Origin: DASXKD01 sp963806145
Lineage (GTDB): Bacteria > Actinomycetota > Actinomycetes > Streptosporangiales > Streptosporangiaceae
Assembly: GCA_963806145.1 (NCBI GenBank)
Contig: CAWDXD010000031.1
Location: forward strand, 60,067-124,066
Length of the DNA: 64,000 bases
Direction of reading: 5' to 3'
Numbering within the stretch: the first letter of the stretch is position 1; the number at the start of each line of letters is the position of its first letter. Of the stretch, positions 19,292-28,464 are shown in pieces. Position numbers and translations under genes: made by a program. The notes beneath the pieces were generated by a model. The model ran no database searches. It had not been told where the DNA came from and saw only the letters and a program-made list of their open reading frames with translations.

Positions 19292-19380
19292 CTAGCTGTT
19301 GTAGGTGATGGTGACCGCCGAGTTGGTGCCGATTTGTTGGCGGGCTTGGCTGTGATGGTGCCGGTGGCCCCGTGGAACAT
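19292..19380 (-). pseudogene. Remnant of an exported protein C-terminus
   Basis: Read on the minus strand, the bases give ATGTITAKPANK in one frame and, after a one-base slip, IGTNSAVTITYNS with a stop at 19292. Together they look like the last strands of an Ig-like secreted protein. Nothing else supported is present in 19074-19485. Confidence 0.25.
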
Positions 19381-19485
19381 CCCGGGTGCCCGGTGACCGT
19401 GCCGTGCGCCTGGGCGCCGTGCCGGTGAGGATCAGCGCCCCGTACAGCAGGCCGCCGCGGCCAGGCCCAGGGTGGCTGCTGCGCG

Positions 19486-20613
19486 TTAGGGGGCGACCAC
19501 CGACAGCGACCAGCCGATCATGGCGGCGTCGGTGAGCGGGGCGGTAGTGGACAGGGCTAGGTCGTGCCCGGTGCCGGGGATCACCACGACCTTCAGGTGT
19601 GCGGCGGGCTGGTAGTACTGGGTTTCGAAGCTTCGGACCGATGCGGGGCTGGTGCAGTTGTAGGCGGTTACCCCGGTGCAGAAGATGTTGTCGTCTTCGC
19701 CGACGATCACCAGCACGGGCACGGTGATCTGGGCCCAGGGCTGCTGGGCAGGCGGGACGCTGGTGATGGACAGCAGGCCGCCGAACTCGCCGAGGGTCGA
19801 GGTGTCCTTGGTCGTTTCGTCGAGGGCGGCCACGGCCGGGTTGGTGGTGGCCGGGTCATAGAACAGCGATTCGCGGGTGCCAGGCACCGTGGTCAGGTAG
19901 CCCGAGTCGAGCCCGGAGCCGGCGAACTTCGGATCGTCGGCCGCCGGGTACACATCGGTTTGGGCCAGCGCGGGCAGGCCTGGGTTGAGCGCGTGCAGGG
20001 CGCCGGTGACGATTATGGCGTCCACGTCGTGGTAGCGGGCGGCCTCGATCCACGCCTCGACCGAGCCGACGGAGTGCCCGACCATGATCACGTGGGCGAA
20101 GCCGTGCCCGTCCACGGCACCGGTGCGCAGCGCGGTGACCGCGTCGTGCAGCGCGACCGCGCCGGCGGTCAGGTCGAGTTGCGCGCTGGGCGGGTGGGAG
20201 CTGTTGCCGTCCCCGATGCGGTCGATGTCGAAGGTCGCATACCCGGCCGCGGTGGCGGCGTCCACGTAGGAGTAGTAGCCGTTCCCGTAGGGGAAGTTCC
20301 AGTACAGGTGGTTGTAGGAGGCGCCGTGCACCAGCAGTTGCACCGTGGCCGGCTCGCGGCTGCCGCGGTAGCACAGCTGTCCCCACATGGCCTGATCGGC
20401 CGGTCCGGGATCGGCGATACGAACCGCCAGGGTGTGGTCGGAGCAGGTCAGTGCGGGCAGCGGCGAAGCCTGGGCGCCAGCGGCCGGTGCCACCGCAAAG
20501 GCAGCCAGTGCGGCGGCGATGGCACAAACCCGCGGAACGCTGCGGCCGAGCGCGGTGCCCGCGGCCAGCCTTATCGGTGAGCCTGCTGCTGTCGGCCAGT
20601 GTCCATACTGCAT
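19486..20613 (-). CDS. Secreted alpha/beta hydrolase
   Basis: The product has a long twin-basic-free signal region (RVCAIAAALAAFAVAPAAGAQA) and a complete hydrolase triad. The nucleophile is in VGHSVGSVEAW, the acid in VLVIVGEDDNIFC and the histidine in VIPGTGHDLAL. VHGASYNHLYW supplies the oxyanion-hole HG. Four cysteines in the mature part could form disulfides. The substrate could be an ester or amide outside the cell, and nothing narrows it further. ATG 20613 is chosen because GGGAGGAAGC lies seven bases upstream; the frame stays open for 16 more codons. It is divergent from the LuxR-type regulator at 20818, which may control it. Confidence 0.85.
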   Translation of the reverse strand: MQYGHWPTAAGSPIRLAAGTALGRSVPRVCAIAAALAAFAVAPAAGAQASPLPALTCSDHTLAVRIADPGPADQAMWGQLCYRGSREPATVQLLVHGASYNHLYWNFPYGNGYYSYVDAATAAGYATFDIDRIGDGNSSHPPSAQLDLTAGAVALHDAVTALRTGAVDGHGFAHVIMVGHSVGSVEAWIEAARYHDVDAIIVTGALHALNPGLPALAQTDVYPAADDPKFAGSGLDSGYLTTVPGTRESLFYDPATTNPAVAALDETTKDTSTLGEFGGLLSITSVPPAQQPWAQITVPVLVIVGEDDNIFCTGVTAYNCTSPASVRSFETQYYQPAAHLKVVVIPGTGHDLALSTTAPLTDAAMIGWSLSVVAP

Positions 20614-20817
20614 ATGTTGCTTCCTCCCGTGCGGGCTGGTTTCACGGGCGGCACCAGCCATCGGGGGTGACCGTAATTGCCGGCCGTGGGCCGGGCATCG
20701 GGGAAAAGGCGTACATCAGGTACGTAGTTTTGGGCGCTGGCCCCTTTCTTACCGCCGGTTGCAGGCGGCGCCGGCTCTTGACCTTCGTAGCGCGGAAGTG
20801 GTTGCTTTACGGACGGG

Positions 20818-23199
20818 GTGGGGAGCATCACGGGCATAGACCGCGAGGGACCATTGACCAGGGCCGGGAGTGGCTGGCCGCCTGGCCTGCCGTTTCCGCT
20901 GACCCGGTTCGTTGGCCGGGAGCGCGAGCTTGCGGAGGTCGCGCGGTTGGTGGCGGCCAACCGGCTGGTCACTTTGACCGGTGCGGGCGGGGTGGGCAAG
21001 ACCCGGCTGGCCATTAAGGTAGCGGCTGGAGCGGCGGCCGGCTTCGGCGATGGGGCCGACCTGATCGAGTTGAGCGCTGTCTCCGATCCGGCGCTGCTGC
21101 CCGGCGCGGCGGCCCGGGCCCTGGGTGTGGAGGAGCGGGCCGACACCGGCGTCCTTGAGCGGCTGGCCCGGGTGCTGCGCGGCCAGCAGCGACTGCTGGT
21201 AGCAGACAACTGTGAGCATCTGCGCGGCCCGTGCGCGGATCTGGTGACCGCGCTGCTCGGCTCCTGCCCGGACGTGGTGGTGCTGGCGACCAGCCGGGAA
21301 AGCCTGGGGGTGCCCGGTGAGGTGACCTGGCGGGTGCCCTCGTTGACCTTTCCCTGGCCCGAGCACCTGCCGGGCCCCGAGGACCTGGAGAGCTTCGAAG
21401 CGGTCGCGCTGTTCCTGGATAGAGCCCGGGCGGCCCGGCCCGGCCTGGTAATCGGCCCTGCCGAGGTGGCAGCGGTCACGTCGATCTGCTTTCGCCTGGA
21501 CGGCATCCCGCTGGCCCTGGAACTGGCCGCGGCGCGAACTGGCGCGCTGAGCCTGGCAGAGATCGCCGGCCGGCTGACCCGCAGCCCGGGGCTGCTGGCC
21601 CGTATCGGAGCTGGCCCGGCCCGGCACCAGACGCTGCGCGCCTCCGTTGTGTGGAGCCACCAGTTGCTGTCTGAGCAGGAACAGGCGCTGTTCCGGCGGC
21701 TGGCGGTGTTCACCGGCGGGTGGGCGCTGGAGGCCGCCGAGGCCGTGTGCGCCCTGCCCCCGGTCGCCCTGGAGGAGGTGGCGGGGCTGCTGGCCGCCCT
21801 GGTGGACAAGTCGCTGGTGCAAGCCGACCACGAGCCGCAAGGCAGCCGGTACCGGCTGCTGGAGGTGATCCGGGCGTTCGCCGCCGAGCGGCTTGCCGAA
21901 GCCGGCGAGCTCGATCAGGTACGGGAACGGCACGGCCGCTGCTACGTGGAGCTGGCCGGGCAGGCAGCGACAGAGATGCTCGGTCCCGGCCTGGCAGTCT
22001 GGGCGGCCCGGCTGGACCAGGAGACCGGGAACATGCGGGCGGCCCGCTCCTGGTGCGCCGAGGACCAGGCCCGGGCCGGTATGGGCCTGGAGCTCGCGGC
22101 GGGACTATGGCCTTACTGGCACCCTCGTGGCCAGTTGCGCGAGGCTGCCGACTGGCTGGAGGATGCGCTGGCGCGCGGTAGCGGGCCGGATCGTGCTCGG
22201 GCCGCGGCGCTGGGCGCGCTGGGCTTGATCGCCAGCTTCCGGGGCGAGCAGGAGCAAGCCCAGGATCTGCTCACCGCCAGCATCGAATGCGCCCAGCGCT
22301 GCGGTTATCAGCACGCCGAGGCACGGGCCTTGACCCATCTCAGCCAGGCCCGCGTGCTGTGCGGGGACTTGGTCGGCGCGGCCGAGGCCGGCGACCGCGC
22401 GCTCACGCTGGCCCGCCAGGCCGGTGATGCCTGGGTCGAGGGTGTTGCCCTGTTCCGTTGCGCCATTGTCAAGGTCTTGTCCGGCGATATCGCCGGGGCC
22501 AAATCCTTGGCCAGTGCGTGTATCGACCTGTTCCCCAGGACAGGAGACCGTCGGCTCCGCGGCTATGGCCAGATGACGCTCGCGGGCTGCCTAACCCGGG
22601 AAGGAAAGCCAGCAGAGGCCATCGCAGTGCTGCGCGAGGCCCTCGGCGTGTTTGAGTTGCTCCCGGAGCGGTGGGGGCTGCTGAGGGCGGCCAGCCTGCT
22701 CGCCGAAGCCTGCGGGGCGCTCGGCGACTGGCCGCGGGCAGCTATGCTGCTCGGCGCTATCGAGACCCTCAGCGAGCGCATCGGCGGCCAGCCGTTCGCT
22801 TACACCCAGGCCACCCTCCACGCGCTGCAAGCCCGTGCTCGCGGCGAGCTCGGCCCGTCGCTGGAAATGGCGCAGGAGGCGGGCCGCCTGCTCGGCCGTG
22901 GCGACCAGATCACCGCCGCGCTGTGGCCGGGCCAGCATCGGGGGCCTGCCCCAGCCGCAACCGGCATTCCACCCGTGCTGACCAGGCGGGAACGCGAGGT
23001 CGCTGAACTGATCGCGCGTGGCCTGACTAACCGGCAGATAGGCGCGCGGCTGTTCATCGCCGAGCGGACCGTCGACACCCACGCCGGGCGGATCATGGCC
23101 AAGCTCGGCTGCGCCAACCGGGCACAGGTCGCCGCGATCATCGTCGCCACCTCTACTGTGACGGCGCCGGCGAGCCCAGGGCATACCGCCGCTAGGTAA
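20818..23199 (+). CDS. Large LuxR-family ATPase regulator
   Basis: This 793-residue protein combines an NB-ARC/AAA-like ATPase (P-loop GAGGVGKT at 55-62, Walker B RLLVADNCEHL near 124) with a helical repeat region. At the C-terminus is a LuxR-type helix-turn-helix (LTRREREVAELIARGLTNRQIGARL, split as LTRREREVAELIA and RGLTNRQIGARL), followed by AERTVDTHAGRIMAKLG. The arrangement is that of actinobacterial AfsR/LAL-related regulators whose ATPase gates DNA binding. The middle (about 330-690) contains TPR-like helices (ALTHLSQARVLCGDLVGAAEAGD). GTG 20818 is the likely start. The 200-bp divergent gap with the secreted hydrolase gene holds a short CGTAC-ATCAG-GTACG inverted repeat near 20711-20725. 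Confidence 0.88.
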   Translation: MGSITGIDREGPLTRAGSGWPPGLPFPLTRFVGRERELAEVARLVAANRLVTLTGAGGVGKTRLAIKVAAGAAAGFGDGADLIELSAVSDPALLPGAAARALGVEERADTGVLERLARVLRGQQRLLVADNCEHLRGPCADLVTALLGSCPDVVVLATSRESLGVPGEVTWRVPSLTFPWPEHLPGPEDLESFEAVALFLDRARAARPGLVIGPAEVAAVTSICFRLDGIPLALELAAARTGALSLAEIAGRLTRSPGLLARIGAGPARHQTLRASVVWSHQLLSEQEQALFRRLAVFTGGWALEAAEAVCALPPVALEEVAGLLAALVDKSLVQADHEPQGSRYRLLEVIRAFAAERLAEAGELDQVRERHGRCYVELAGQAATEMLGPGLAVWAARLDQETGNMRAARSWCAEDQARAGMGLELAAGLWPYWHPRGQLREAADWLEDALARGSGPDRARAAALGALGLIASFRGEQEQAQDLLTASIECAQRCGYQHAEARALTHLSQARVLCGDLVGAAEAGDRALTLARQAGDAWVEGVALFRCAIVKVLSGDIAGAKSLASACIDLFPRTGDRRLRGYGQMTLAGCLTREGKPAEAIAVLREALGVFELLPERWGLLRAASLLAEACGALGDWPRAAMLLGAIETLSERIGGQPFAYTQATLHALQARARGELGPSLEMAQEAGRLLGRGDQITAALWPGQHRGPAPAATGIPPVLTRREREVAELIARGLTNRQIGARLFIAERTVDTHAGRIMAKLGCANRAQVAAIIVATSTVTAPASPGHTAAR

Positions 23200-23309
23200 C
23201 CGGCGGAACCAGCGCGCCAGCCGGGCACCAGCAGCAGCCCGCAAATACGTACCCCCGGTACGGCCTTTCCCCGATCCGCTACGGGGGGCCCGGGTCCTAA
23301 GGTCGGCTG

Positions 23310-23579
23310 GTGCCCTCATTCCTCGTGTTCCGCGACCTGCCCGGGGTGACCCGGGACCAGTACACTGCCGCTCAGCGTGCCGCCGCCGACGCTTCCCGCC
23401 GCTCCAGTGCGGCCGGCCGCGAGGTCAAGTACCGGGGAGGATTCTTCCTCCCCGGATCCGGCCGGGCGATCTGCATCTTCGACGCCGAATCAGCCGCCGA
23501 CGTCGTGGCGGTCAACACGCGGGCCGGAGTGCCCGCCGCTGACGTGATCGAAGCCATCGACCTGCCTGCCGCAACCTAG
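23310..23579 (+). CDS. DUF4242 small protein
   Basis: The 89-residue product fits the DUF4242 family of small alpha/beta ferredoxin-like proteins, which includes the nickel-binding SCO4226-type proteins. Recognisable parts are the start MPSFLVFRDLPGVTRDQYTAA, the central YRGGFFLPGSGRAICIFDAES and the terminal HTRAG-like NTRAGVPAADVIEAIDL. GTG 23310 has AAGGTCGG just upstream. It is a lone gene; function is unknown. Confidence 0.75.
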   Translation: MPSFLVFRDLPGVTRDQYTAAQRAAADASRRSSAAGREVKYRGGFFLPGSGRAICIFDAESAADVVAVNTRAGVPAADVIEAIDLPAAT

Positions 23580-23774
23580 CCGGATCCCCCGGAGAATCGT
23601 CACGCTGCGTATCCGTTGGCAGCTGGGCGCCGCTCTCCACCCCCACCCCCAGAGGGACGCTTGACAACATCCCTATCGCGCCCCCGTTGCCTGGAATCGA
23701 AGATCACCGCACTCTCTCGGGCTCACATAATGACCGGTTATTCGCTGCCCCGCTCTACGAGGGTCTGTAAGACG

Positions 23775-23796
23775 GAGCCGCGCCTAACGGCGGCTC
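23775..23796 (+). repeat. CCTAACG-loop hairpin, copy B
   Basis: GAGCCGC (23776-23782) pairs with GCGGCTC (23790-23796) around the CCTAACG loop, the best-preserved stem of the set in the window. Confidence 0.65.
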
Positions 23797-23982
23797 GGCG
23801 TGCGTTATTCACAGTCTTTGCTGTCCCGTCGGCGGGCGTCCGGCCTCCCCGCGAAATAGCCATTCCAAGAGCCAACGTGAGGCGGTCTCAGGCGACAAGG
23901 GGCCGACGTTGAGCCACTGTTGGGGCAGGTCAAGTGCTCAGTGAGCCCTCTCCAGCTACGCCTGGCGACGCCCGGGAGGTGG

Positions 23983-24025
23983 CTGGGGGGTCAAGGGGTC
24001 GCCGGTTCAAATCCGGCCGTCCCGA
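23983..24025 (+). tRNA. 3' half of a tRNA-Pro (GGG) gene, 5' half missing
   Basis: The segment runs from the anticodon loop (CTGGGGG) through TCAAGGGGTCG and the T arm GCCGGTTCAAATCCGGC to the acceptor strand CGTCCCGA. No matching 5' half (expected CGGGACG...) exists in the preceding 60 bases. This is the typical footprint of integration into a tRNA 3' end. The isotype call rests on the anticodon-loop sequence and is tentative. Confidence 0.6.
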
Positions 24026-24201
24026 CTGGCAGTTGAGTTTTTTCGAACATACTTATGCCCCCATCAGAGCCAGCCAAAGAGCCATTCCATCGTGAAATGG
24101 CCCTTCCACAGGCGCGCGCCCACCATGTGCCCAGGCCTCCTACCAGGGCATTCGTCAACACGGCAGAGCCCGCGAAACCGGCAGTCAAGGGGTCAAAGAT
24201 C

Positions 24202-24334
24202 GCCGAGCCACCCCGGATCTGCCCAGCGACCCCGACAGCTGCGAACCCGCGGACACCATCCCCGGCGCACCGGCTCACCGGCTCACCGGCTCACCGCAAG
24301 CCAGACGCGCACCGGGCCGCAGAAGCTATGGGAC
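24202..24334 (+). repeat. 133-bp direct repeat, copy 1
   Basis: Apparently identical over 133 bp to 28465-28597. It contains three tandem CACCGGCT units near its centre. The two copies bracket the tetR module and the IS1634-like element. Confidence 0.92.
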
Positions 24335-24448
24335 CCGAGTTGGGGCACGTTAGTGTGCAGGTCAGCTGGCGCCTGTGATCGCTTCGAGGGCGTGGCGGAG
24401 GTCGTCGGGCAGGGGGTTGGCGGCGGTGATGGTGTGGCGGCCGGACCG
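24335..24448 (-). mobile_element. Remnant of an IS1634-like element 3' end
   Basis: The sequence matches 26790-26905, the end of the IS1634-like transposase gene, with scattered differences (for example the shared GTCAGCTGGCGC and GAGGTCGTCGGGCAGGGGG). Homology stops at GGCCGG. The rest of that copy is gone. Confidence 0.75.
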
Positions 24449-24664
24449 CTGGCGCGCCCGTCAACGCGCTCCGCCTCGTTGTCCTGATCGGCGCGGGAGC
24501 GACCTTCATCAACGGCAAACTCATCGAAGGCCGGCGAGGACGCCGAGCCGGAAGCCGCCAAAAAAGTTTTCATCCGCAGATCTTGACAATTGCTCCCGTG
24601 CTGCAGCGCCATGTCCCAATTGGCCAGCCGGTCAAGCTGCCGTTTGGGAAGGGCGGCGACGGGC

Positions 24665-25333
24665 CTACGGTGCCCGGGGCGAAGTTTCGGGCACGGGACC
24701 CTGCATGGTCCCGAATACTTGTTCTAGCACGGCCGTTGTTATCCATGCGGCGAGCTCGTCGGTGCTCCAGCCGAGCTCGCGGGTGAACTGCACGAAGAGT
24801 TGCGGAGCGGTGAGGACGAGGAGCACGTCGCGTGCCCTGGGCGGCGTGAGGCCCGGTCGCAGCGGATGTTTCTCGGCGAGGATGTTCACGAGCTCGGTGT
24901 ATCCGTACTGGCGTTGCTGCTCGTTGTGCTCGTAGCGTTCGCGGGCGCCTTCGTCGCCGACCACCGACCAGACCAGCGGGGCGGCCCGGGTGAGGACCTC
25001 CATGGTCCCGTCGACCAGGCGGCCCACCGCCGCAGTGATGTCGTGGTCGTCGTCCGGGCGCGGCCACCACGGCATCAGGTGCGGTGGGATCCGTTCCGGG
25101 CCGAGGACCGCGTGCTCGAACACCGCCTGAAGTAGCTCGCTCTTGGTGCGAAAGGTGAAGTACACCGTCTGCACCGCGACGCCGGCGTTGGCCGCTACCG
25201 CGTCCATCGTGGTTGCCGAGTAGCCCCGTTCGCTGAACGCGGCCAGGGCGCTGTCGAGGATGCGGCGCCGGGTGGCGGCAGCACGCTCCTTGCGTGACGA
25301 CCCCGCCGGAACGGTCCCCTCGGTTCGACCCAT
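24665..25333 (-). CDS. TetR-family transcriptional regulator
   Basis: The 222-residue product has an N-terminal TetR helix-turn-helix: TRRRILDSALAAFSERGYSATTMDAVAANAGVAVQTVYFTFRTKSELL, with positions about 19-66. The C-terminal domain is divergent, as usual for ligand-binding parts. ATG 25333 starts 91 bases from the divergent membrane-protein gene, and the gap contains a perfect 18-bp palindrome, a good operator candidate for self-regulation and for control of 25424-26663. The ligand is unknown. Confidence 0.9.
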   Translation of the reverse strand: MGRTEGTVPAGSSRKERAAATRRRILDSALAAFSERGYSATTMDAVAANAGVAVQTVYFTFRTKSELLQAVFEHAVLGPERIPPHLMPWWPRPDDDHDITAAVGRLVDGTMEVLTRAAPLVWSVVGDEGARERYEHNEQQRQYGYTELVNILAEKHPLRPGLTPPRARDVLLVLTAPQLFVQFTRELGWSTDELAAWITTAVLEQVFGTMQGPVPETSPRAP

Positions 25334-25377
25334 ACCGGTGATCGTACCGCTTGACTTTAGCTGATTCTAGTGGCATT

Positions 25378-25395
25378 ACTAGTGATATCACTAGT
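25378..25395. promoter_or_regulatory. Perfect 18-bp palindrome, probable TetR operator
   Basis: ACTAGTGATATCACTAGT is self-complementary over all 18 bases and lies in an AT-rich island between the divergent tetR and membrane-protein starts. Outer bases (GATTCTAG / CTAGCGAATC) add a looser symmetry. Confidence 0.75.
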
Positions 25396-25423
25396 GAAAT
25401 AGCTAGCGAATCTAGGTGGGACA

Positions 25424-26062
25424 ATGTCTGAGCTGCAGAACCGCGGCGGCTGGGCCGCCATCGCCGGCGGGCTGCTGGCGATCGCCGGCGACGCCGTCGT
25501 GCTTGGGTCGAGCCCGTCGGTCGCGAATGACCGGGTCAGCTACCCGTTGACGACCCACGCCTTCCAAGTCGGCCAGCTGTTCTTCGCGCTGACGCAAGCG
25601 CTGGTCGCGGTGGGCATCGTGGCCCTGGTCCGGTCAGATGCCGTCCGGCCAAGCCGTGCCGCGAGCGTCTTCGGCCGGCTCGCAATCGTGGGCATCGTGC
25701 TGACCGTGCCGGGCGAGCTGGCGTTGATCCCGGTCGCGAGCGCGAATGTCGACGGTGCGGCCGCCTCGGCGGCGAGCAGCATGTACGGCATCGCGGTGCT
25801 GCTGACCGACATCGGGCTCATTGGGTTCGGCGTGCTGGCGGCGCGCCAACGCCGGTGGCCGGCCCGGTGGCGGTTCCTGCCGCTGGTGCTCGGCCTGTTC
25901 CAGCTGCTAGTCACCACACCGGTGGCGTTGGCGGCCGGGTTCGCGAGCACGGCAGCGTTCGTGGTCATCGCCCTTTGCGACCTCCTGGTCGTCGGCGTCG
26001 GCTTGGCCCTCGTACGCGAGCCGGTCGCGGCCGAGACGCTCCCCGCGACGCAGTCATCATGA
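25424..26062 (+). CDS. DUF4386-like integral membrane protein
   Basis: The product of 212 residues has six hydrophobic segments beginning AAIAGGLLAIAGDAVVLG, VGQLFFALTQALVAVGIVALV and LAIVGIVLTVPGELALIPVA, with no catalytic motif. The pattern (glycine-rich first helix, FxVGqLFFALtQ second helix) is like small actinobacterial DUF4386-type membrane proteins often placed beside TetR genes. It is divergent from tetR and followed four bases later by a second membrane gene, so the two probably form one TetR-controlled unit. Transport or sensing roles are equally possible. Confidence 0.68.
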   Translation: MSELQNRGGWAAIAGGLLAIAGDAVVLGSSPSVANDRVSYPLTTHAFQVGQLFFALTQALVAVGIVALVRSDAVRPSRAASVFGRLAIVGIVLTVPGELALIPVASANVDGAAASAASSMYGIAVLLTDIGLIGFGVLAARQRRWPARWRFLPLVLGLFQLLVTTPVALAAGFASTAAFVVIALCDLLVVGVGLALVREPVAAETLPATQSS

Positions 26063-26069
26063 GGAAGTG

Positions 26070-26663
26070 ATGAGGATGGCCAGATGGACAAGTCGCGTGG
26101 CGATCGTCGGTGCGCTGATCCAGATCGGGTACGGCCTGCTCGCATGCGTGTACCGCTACCCCACGATCACCGACCGGCCCTTCGAGGCACTCTGGGCAGC
26201 CGCGAACCTCGGCATGATTGCCAACATTGTGACCTGGCTTTCGATCAAGGTCGCCACTCGCCGGCTCGCGCTGGCCGGTGGCCTGCTGGCCATCGCCGGC
26301 CACGCGTTCCGCGTAGTGATCTCGCTGATAATCCAGGCACGCCCGGACGCAGCCGTCGACATCCCGATCGTCGCGACGATCATGCTGTCGTTCGCTGGTC
26401 TGGCGCTGCTCGGCACGGCCACCCTGCGGGCCGAGCAGCTGACCGGCCGGGCGGCATGGGCGCCGCTGTTCGTCCTGGCTGGCGGGCTGGTGGCGGTGCC
26501 GTTCTACTCGTTCGACAAGGTCGTGCACTTCATCCTGCTCGGCCTGCTGTGGGGCAGCGCCTGGCTGCACATGGCCCTGGTGGGTCACCGGCGGGCCGTC
26601 GCAACGGCCGGCGTGCACGCGACGGCGATCTCCGAGCCTCAGCCGTCGCCGGACATGGCCTGA
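26070..26663 (+). CDS. Second integral membrane protein of the TetR-controlled pair
   Basis: This gene starts just after the stop of the first membrane gene; GTG 26067, ATG 26070 and ATG 26076 are all possible, with GAGGA a few bases upstream. Six hydrophobic segments are visible (VAIVGALIQIGYGLLACVY, LALAGGLLAIAGHAFRVVI, VPFYSFDKVVHFILLGLLWG). The first helix GALIQIGYGLLA and the paired arrangement suggest it derives from the same family as its neighbour. No motif reveals function. Confidence 0.65.
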   Translation: MRMARWTSRVAIVGALIQIGYGLLACVYRYPTITDRPFEALWAAANLGMIANIVTWLSIKVATRRLALAGGLLAIAGHAFRVVISLIIQARPDAAVDIPIVATIMLSFAGLALLGTATLRAEQLTGRAAWAPLFVLAGGLVAVPFYSFDKVVHFILLGLLWGSAWLHMALVGHRRAVATAGVHATAISEPQPSPDMA

Positions 26664-26817
26664 ACGCGGGGGCGGGCGGACCGACCGGGACAAAGCTCAG
26701 CGGGTGAGGCCCCGGCCGACGTCATCGCTGACCTGGGCTGCTCGCTGTCGGTTAGAGTCGTAGGTGCTCCCGGCGACGCCGCCACCGGCCCCGAGTCCGG
26801 CCACGCTCGTGCGCAAG

Positions 26818-28352
26818 TCAGCTGGCGCGGGTGATCGTTTCGAGGGCCTGGCGTAGGTCGTCGGGCAGGGGGTCGGCGGCGGTGATGGTGTGCGGGCCGG
26901 CCTGGATCTCGATGGTGCGGTAGCGGCGTGCGGTGCGGACGAATTTCCTGATTGACCAGCCGGTCTGGTCCTCGATCCAGCGGCTGACGGCAAGGGCGGC
27001 GAACACGATGGTCAGGTGGGCCTCGATCGAGTCTCGCTTGCGGTGGTAGACCGGCCGGGCCTGCAGGTCGTGCTTGGACATCCGGAAGGATTTCTCGATC
27101 TGGAACAGCCGATGGTAAGCGCCGATCACGAACTCCGCGGTCACAGGCGTCCCGTCGGGGCAGGCAGCGAGATTGGTGATGTAGCCCTTCAGCCCGGCCA
27201 GGGCCCTGGCCTTCGCCTCGAGCTCGCGGTTGATGCTCTTGGTGCCGCCCGATAGCTGGACGAACCGGTTCCGCTTGACCGCGGTCTTCCCGGCGACGGC
27301 CTGCTCGGCCTTGGCGACCTGCTCGTCGATGCCGCGCAGGGTCCGCCGTGCCCGGTCGGAACGGTAGTGGTGGTAGATGACCTGGTCACGGCGATTCGCG
27401 GTCGGCCCGGCGGGCCACGGCTGGGTGAAGACGTGCCCGTCGGGGATGTCCTCGCCGGGGTACTCGCGCCGCCACCGGGCGACTACATACGGGACACGCG
27501 GGATGCGCATGCCGAGGATGAACGACAGCCCGGCGGCCTCGATCTCCTTCTGATTCGCCTCCGACACCATCCCCGCATCGGCAACCACGGTCACATCGGG
27601 CAGCCGGTGAGCGGTCATGAACGACTCGATCACCGGCAGCATCGTCTTGGTCTCGGCCATGTTCCCCTCGAACGCATTCACCATCAGCGGGAACCCGGCC
27701 TGATTGGTGAGCAGCCCGATGGTGATCTGCGGTTCCAGGCGGCGTTCTTTGGAGAACCCGGGCTCCCGGAACCCGTCCCCCGCGTCAGTCTCGAAATCAG
27801 GGTGCTGACGTCGTAGAGCACCAGGCTCGCCGGGCCCAGCCCTGCATGCGCGGCGCACGCGGCGGACAGTTCCTGCCGCCACGACTCCTTCGCATAGACG
27901 GGCAGGCGGCGCGTGACGGTCCGGTAGGAGGCCGCCGCGGCGCCGGCTTCCTCCAGTACGCGCAGGGAGTCCAGCTTGCTGACCGGCTCGATGATCCGGG
28001 CCAGCACCAGCTGAAGAAACACCTCGTCCCCGTCGGCAGCGTGCTCGAACCCCAGCACCCGGTAGACGTGAGTCAGGGCCTCCAGCAGGTGACCCATCCG
28101 CGAGGACGTGATCGGCAGCGGACCGCCGCCCGCACCCCGCCTGCCGGGCCCGGTGCGCTCCAGGCCCAGGTCAAGCTCGCCCTGCCCGGCGGCCAGCAAC
28201 TGACGCGCCGCGGCTTTCAGCACCTCGACCCGGGCGTCGTCATGCGCGGACCCGAGGTGCTCGATGTCCCGCGACCCTCGCCGGGATGAGTGCACGATCT
28301 GCACCGCCGTCGCACCCGACGCGGTCTTCACCGTGCGCACATACGGGGACAC
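26818..28352 (-). pseudogene. IS1634-like (IS4 superfamily) transposase, frameshifted
   Basis: The N-terminal part starts at 28352 (SPYVRTVKTASGATAVQIVHSS) and runs to LVLYDVSTL. The C-terminal part continues in another frame as FETDAGDGFREPGFSKERR to the stop at 26818. At the joint the bases read CTGATTTCGAG where the related sequence should read CTG-TAT-TTC-GAG, so a single T has been lost near 27806. The DDE-type elements are otherwise recognisable: YDVST, VVADAGMVSEANQ and the RLFQIEKSFRMSKHDL tail characteristic of the family. A 114-bp fragment of another copy lies at 24335-24448. Inverted ends could not be fixed with confidence. Confidence 0.85.
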
Positions 28353-28464
28353 CAGCCCAGCCTACGGGCCAGGATTAGTGCGCAACTTCAGCGATCGCGA
28401 CCAGCGAACCCGCAGGTCAGCGACCCGCAGAGTCGATCAAGGCCAAACCGTGGCCGAAGTCAGG

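Larger units (their letters stand above)
23580..24664. other. Junction region between core-like and accessory DNA
   Basis: No gene is supported. The region holds, in order, a CCTAACG-loop hairpin (23775-23796), a tRNA-Pro 3' half (23983-24025), one copy of a 133-bp direct repeat (24202-24334) and a fragment of an IS1634-like 3' end (24335-24448). The remainder to the tetR gene is unassigned. Confidence 0.6.

Noticed and set aside
19077..19295. Additional small genes between the MOSC and hydrolase genes
   Set aside because: Frames on both strands are short and of antisense type. Only a possible exported-protein tail was kept.
13540..23815. CCTAACG hairpins as integron attC sites
   Set aside because: GCCTAAC with a nearby GTTAT looks like attC core halves, but the second core does not fit GTTRRRY in any copy and there is no integron integrase or cassette array.
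24202..24334. CRISPR-like array because of tandem CACCGGCT units
   Set aside because: The units are adjacent 10-base repeats without spacers and occur only three times per copy.
27795..27815. Programmed frameshift in the IS1634-like transposase
   Set aside because: The joint has no slippery heptamer, and a missing T in an otherwise conserved codon explains it better. The element family normally uses one frame.
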